Source: Micromonospora endolithica (GTDB lineage Bacteria; Actinomycetota; Actinomycetes; Mycobacteriales; Micromonosporaceae). Taken from it: a stretch of DNA of 64,000 bases. The first letter of the stretch is position 1. The number at the start of each line of letters is the position of its first letter. Both the position numbers and the translations under genes were made by a program. The notes below the pieces were generated by a model. It saw only the letters and a list, made by a program, of their open reading frames with translations. It was not told where the DNA came from and did no database searches. Below, in pieces: positions 61,259 through 64,000 of the stretch. The stretch covers positions 62,001 through 126,000 of the forward strand of contig NZ_RBAK01000002.1 in NCBI RefSeq assembly GCF_003626595.1, given 5' to 3'.

Positions 61259-62149
61259 TCAGGGCGCTTTGGGCAGGGCGGCCGGTCCTCCGGGCAGCGC
61301 CCTGCCCTGCCGACGCAGGTCGGACCGGAGCTGGTCGGACATGGTGCGGGTGGCCCGCCGGTTGAGGTAGCTCGCCACCGCGGCGCCGGTGAGGAACGGC
61401 CCCAGCGTGGTCAGGTTGCGGCCGAACCGCTTGAGCAGGGTTTCCCGCAGCTCCTTGCGGGCGGCGGTGCCGAGCACCGCGCTCACCCCGACGCCGGGCA
61501 TCATCGGGTTGACCCCCCGCTGGGTCGCCCAGGACTGGACCAGGGCGACCGAGCGCGCGGTGGCACCGGTCGGCAGCGGTACGCCGTACACCTCGTGCAG
61601 TTCGCCGACCAGCTTGAGTTCGATCGCCACCACGGCGACCGTCTCGGCGGCCAGCAGCACCGGCGCGGAGAGCAGGGTCGGCGCGACGGTCCACTCGACG
61701 GCCGCGACGCCCCCGCCGGCGGCGCCCACACCGGCCGTACCCCGGGCGGCGTTGCGCACCAGCCGCTCGGCGAGATCCTCGCCGTCGAGATCGGGGAAGT
61801 GCTGCCGCAGGGTCGCCCGGTCGCGCACGGGCACGTGCGGAGCGATCTCGGCGACCGTCTCCACCATCCAGCGCATGGCGGCCTTCGGCTTGAACAGGTC
61901 CGCCAGGCCCCGGGCCCGGGCCTGTGCGACCACCCGGGCGAGCAGTTGCCGGCGTCGGGCCGGTGCGATGTCGTCGGCGGTCAGCGCCGCGACGGTGGCA
62001 CCCAGGTCCTCGGTCGCACCCGGGTCCTCGGTCGTGCCCAGGTCCTTCGTGGCGTCATGGTCCTTCGTGGCGGCTGGGCCGTCGGTGCCGGTCCCGGCGC
62101 GCGTCCGTTCCGCCCCGGTCCGCCCGTCCGGCTCGTTGCGCTCGCTCAT
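61259..62149 (-). CDS. Conserved hypothetical protein, weakly EcsC-like
   Basis: A 296-residue protein from ATG 62149 (GGGAGGG 7 nt before). The N-terminus has an acidic degenerate repeat (TKD/TED/GAT units, residues 28-50). The rest is helical: GLADLFKPKAAMRWMVETV, a Gly/Ala-rich hydrophobic tract AAGGGVAAVEWTVAPTLL and LVGELHEVYGVPLPTGAT. The hydrophobic core recalls EcsC proteins but no clear motif is conserved. I would leave the function open. Absent from the equivalent M. tuberculosis locus as I recall it. Confidence 0.6.
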   Translation of the reverse strand: MSERNEPDGRTGAERTRAGTGTDGPAATKDHDATKDLGTTEDPGATEDLGATVAALTADDIAPARRRQLLARVVAQARARGLADLFKPKAAMRWMVETVAEIAPHVPVRDRATLRQHFPDLDGEDLAERLVRNAARGTAGVGAAGGGVAAVEWTVAPTLLSAPVLLAAETVAVVAIELKLVGELHEVYGVPLPTGATARSVALVQSWATQRGVNPMMPGVGVSAVLGTAARKELRETLLKRFGRNLTTLGPFLTGAAVASYLNRRATRTMSDQLRSDLRRQGRALPGGPAALPKAP

Positions 62150-62293
62150 GGATACGCCCTCCCGATGCGACCGCCGCCGACGCGACGGTGGCCCGTCACG
62201 AGTCAAGCAGGTCCCCCGGGAGGTCGCACGGCGACCGGAGCAAGCGGCGGCCCCGTCGAGGGAGCCGCCGCCGGTGTCGGTGTCGCGTTCGGG

Positions 62294-62590
62294 TCAGACG
62301 CACTCGCGGCAGATCAGTTCGCCGTTACGCTCGACGGCGAGCTGGCTGCGGTGGTGCACCAGGAAGCAACGCGCGCAGCGGAACTCGTCCTGCTGCATCG
62401 GCAGAACCTTGACCGTGAGTTCCTCGTCGGCCAGATCGGCGCCGGGCAGCTCGAAGCTCTCAGCCACCTCGGCCTCGTCGACGTCCACGGCGCCCGACTG
62501 TGAGTCGACCCGCCGGGCCTTGAGCTCTTCCAGGCTGTCCTCGCCGAGGTCGACCTCGTCGCGACGCGGGGCGTCGTAGTCGGTGGCCAT
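62294..62590 (-). CDS. DUF4193 zinc-ribbon protein
   Basis: A 98-residue acidic protein from ATG 62590 (GGGAGAG upstream). MATDYDAPRRDEVDLGEDSL and SLEELKARRVDSQ precede a C-terminal zinc ribbon with two CxxC pairs (FRCARCFLVHHRSQ and LICRECV). It matches the DUF4193 family (Rv2699c). Highly conserved in actinobacteria, function unknown; an RNA-polymerase or ribosome-binding role is only speculation. Confidence 0.92.
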   Translation of the reverse strand: MATDYDAPRRDEVDLGEDSLEELKARRVDSQSGAVDVDEAEVAESFELPGADLADEELTVKVLPMQQDEFRCARCFLVHHRSQLAVERNGELICRECV

Positions 62591-63010
62591 CGGTTTCACT
62601 CTCCCATATCGATGTTGTCGCTTCCGGTTGTAACGCCGGACGACGCTGTTTCGGTTCCGCTGGCCGGCCACCACTTGTGTCGGTCACCCGACCCGGCTGG
62701 CGCCGGGACCGGAGCCGCCAGAGAACTCCTCCAGCGAGGCGCGGTACCTTACCCCCCCATTGGGCGTGGCATGTATACCGCCCTCGTGGCTGAGATGTAC
62801 GCCCCTGCACGCGAAGTTGTTCCCAATGTGACTCAGGCGACACGAAGATAGGGGTAGTACTACCCGGTTCCCGGTTGGCGCGCCGGCATGTCCGGCTGTT
62901 TCCACGCGACAGCCGGACAACCGTTAACCTCAGCGGCGTACTCGACGGCCGACGCGGGGCGGCCCGACCGCCCGGCCGCCGCCATCCACCCTCTGTCCGG
63001 GAGCGCCCTG
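62591..63010. other. 420-bp intergenic region between DUF4193 and cei
   Basis: The only gap longer than 300 bp. It must hold divergent promoters. I see a TATACA-like -10 on the minus strand near 62770, a GGGTAGTACTACCC palindrome at 62852-62865, and an AT-richer tract 62770-62850. No ORF with a ribosome site and no RNA gene is evident. Confidence 0.5.
62852..62865. promoter_or_regulatory. 14-bp perfect palindrome, possible operator
   Basis: GGGTAGTACTACCC is a perfect palindrome about 145 bp before the cei start, in the divergent promoter region of cei and the DUF4193 gene. A regulator binding site is likely; the protein is unknown. Confidence 0.45.
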
Positions 63011-63541
63011 ATGAGCTTTGCGCGAGTGCGAGCACTCGTTGTGGTCGGTCTGCTGGCGGCGCTGGCCCTGGTCTTCGTGGTCGTCGCCCTGGTCCGCGAC
63101 ACCCAGCGCGACGCGGGCGCCGCCGGTGGCTGCCCGGAGGGCTGGCCGCTGGCCGACGTCGCTCTGCGCGAGTCCAAGGACGTCAAGCTCAACGTCCTCA
63201 ACGGCACCGACCAGCCCGGACTGGCCGGCAAGATCGCCGACGACTTCCGTAACCGCAAGTTCCAGGTGAAGAAGACCGGCGACCAGAAGAACAAGATCGA
63301 CGACGTCGCCCTGCTCCGGTACGGGCCGAAGGGGGTGGGTTCGGCACACCTGCTGCGCGCCTACTTCCTGGACGACGCCAAGTACGAGTACGACCCCAAG
63401 CGCAAGGACGACACCGTCGACGTGGTGCTGGGTGGGTCCTTCCAGCAGCTCGCCACCACCACCGAGGTCAACCAGTCCCTCGGCGACCTGGGCTCGCCGA
63501 TCGCCCCGCCCGGTTCCTGTCCGGCTCCCGTCGAGGATTGA
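63011..63541 (+). CDS. cei: Cei-like envelope integrity protein (LytR C-terminal domain)
   Basis: A 176-residue single-pass membrane protein. TM about 6-28; external LytR_C-like domain beginning VKLNVLNGTDQPGLAGKIAD, with FQVKKTGDQKNKIDDVALLRYG and VDVVLGGSFQQL. It matches Rv2700 (Cei) in order and size, needed for cell-envelope integrity and virulence in M. tuberculosis. ATG 63011 chosen for the TM position; GGGAG is upstream. Confidence 0.88.
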   Translation: MSFARVRALVVVGLLAALALVFVVVALVRDTQRDAGAAGGCPEGWPLADVALRESKDVKLNVLNGTDQPGLAGKIADDFRNRKFQVKKTGDQKNKIDDVALLRYGPKGVGSAHLLRAYFLDDAKYEYDPKRKDDTVDVVLGGSFQQLATTTEVNQSLGDLGSPIAPPGSCPAPVED

Positions 63542-63560
63542 CCCCCGGCGGCGCCGGACG

Positions 63561-63591
63561 CCCCTGACCGGCGGCAGCCGCCGGTCAGGGG
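63561..63591. terminator. Bidirectional terminator over the suhB stop
   Basis: CCCCTGACCGGCGG (63561-63574) pairs perfectly with CCGCCGGTCAGGGG (63578-63591) around CAG. The right arm includes the TGA of suhB, and the hairpin lies 20 bp after the cei stop. It separates two convergent genes. Confidence 0.9.
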
Positions 63592-64000
63592 CCGCCGGAG
63601 GCGTCGAGGTCGGCGAGGCGGGCGTGCAGGGGCTCGAACAGCGCCGCCGGGGCCGCGACGACCATGTCCGGACCGGCCGGAACGCCGCGCAGTCCGTCCA
63701 CCCGCAGTCCCGCCTCGCTGGCCACCAGTCCGCCCGCCGCGAGGTCCCAGGCCGCGAGCCCCTTCTCGAAGTACGCGTCCACCCGGCCCTCGGCCGCGTA
63801 GCAGAGGTCGATCGCGGCGGCGCCGAGCCGGCGGATGTCCCGTACCTGCGTGATCAACTCGGCGACCACGCGGGCCTGGTGCGCCCGGCGGCGCGGGTCG
63901 TACCCGAAGCCGGTGGCCACGAGCGCCTGACCGAGATCGGTCTCGGTGGAGCCGCGCAGCCGCTGCCCGTCGCGCCACGCGCCACCGCCGGCGGTGGCCG
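63585..64000 (-). CDS. suhB: Inositol monophosphatase family protein (partial)
   Basis: The C-terminal 138 codons or so of a gene running off the right edge. The reading GGGAWRDGQRLRGSTETDLG, then IDLCYAAEGRVDAYFEKGLAAWDLAAG contains the C-terminal metal Asp of IMPases (WDLAAG) and the ASEAGLRVDGLRG strand. It matches SuhB (Rv2701c) next to Cei. Function: hydrolysis of inositol-1-phosphate or a related phosphate. The N-terminal catalytic motifs lie outside the window. Confidence 0.9.
   Translation of the reverse strand, partial: ATAGGGAWRDGQRLRGSTETDLGQALVATGFGYDPRRRAHQARVVAELITQVRDIRRLGAAAIDLCYAAEGRVDAYFEKGLAAWDLAAGGLVASEAGLRVDGLRGVPAGPDMVVAAPAALFEPLHARLADLDASGGP

Noticed and set aside
1..64000. 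tRNA, rRNA, CRISPR or insertion-sequence features
   Set aside because: No cloverleaf with CCA-proximal stem, no rRNA stretch, no regularly spaced identical repeats and no transposase motif were seen on either strand.

Overview
The window is a very GC-rich, gene-dense stretch of an actinobacterial chromosome. It most resembles Micromonospora or another member of the Micromonosporaceae. The signs are GTG starts, ATGA/GTGA gene overlaps, TANNNT promoters placed about 6 nt before the start codon, and recurring intergenic repeats built on GGAAGGG/CCCTTCC and TTAAC. I see no rRNA, tRNA, CRISPR array, insertion sequence or prophage. All assignments come from reading the sequence; no database search was run.

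Left part (1-27.4 kb), mostly lineage-specific or accessory genes: an sbcD-sbcC-NurA-like nuclease-methyltransferase operon; an ECF sigma factor with its zinc anti-sigma factor and a surface lipoprotein; an alkylation glycosylase; an ATP-dependent DNA ligase (LigC-like); a secreted TAP-type peptidase; a small potassium channel; a self-regulated ArsR-type regulator with an MFS exporter; a LigD-type polymerase; msrB; two secreted lytic polysaccharide monooxygenases; a LacI-regulated cluster (flavin split-barrel protein, arylamine N-acetyltransferase, FMN reductase, GNAT); and a thioredoxin-lipoprotein/CcdA pair.

Right part (27.5-64 kb), a conserved actinobacterial core. Gene order follows Mycobacterium tuberculosis Rv2676c-Rv2701c closely: hemQ-hemG-hemE (coproporphyrin-dependent haem synthesis), a DUF3000 gene, RNase D, dxs, a TrmA/RlmD-type RNA methyltransferase, an APC permease, two TrkA proteins, DUF3159, OB-fold, DUF3710, dut, DUF3093, DUF4193, cei and suhB. 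Between RNase D and dxs this genome carries fadA-fadB, tandem proline-rich membrane paralogues, a VOC protein, an OmpR/histidine-kinase pair, a beta-propeller membrane protein, three paralogous GT-C-like polytopic membrane proteins and a lipoprotein. anmK sits between dxs and the methyltransferase.

Most interesting non-gene signals: five copies of a ~60-bp two-unit repeat that supplies stop codons or leader sequence to neighbouring genes; two GATCATG-ended hairpins covering stop codons; a 27-bp triple tandem repeat; two palindromic operators lying on start codons; a likely 13-residue leader peptide; and many promoters with leaderless geometry.
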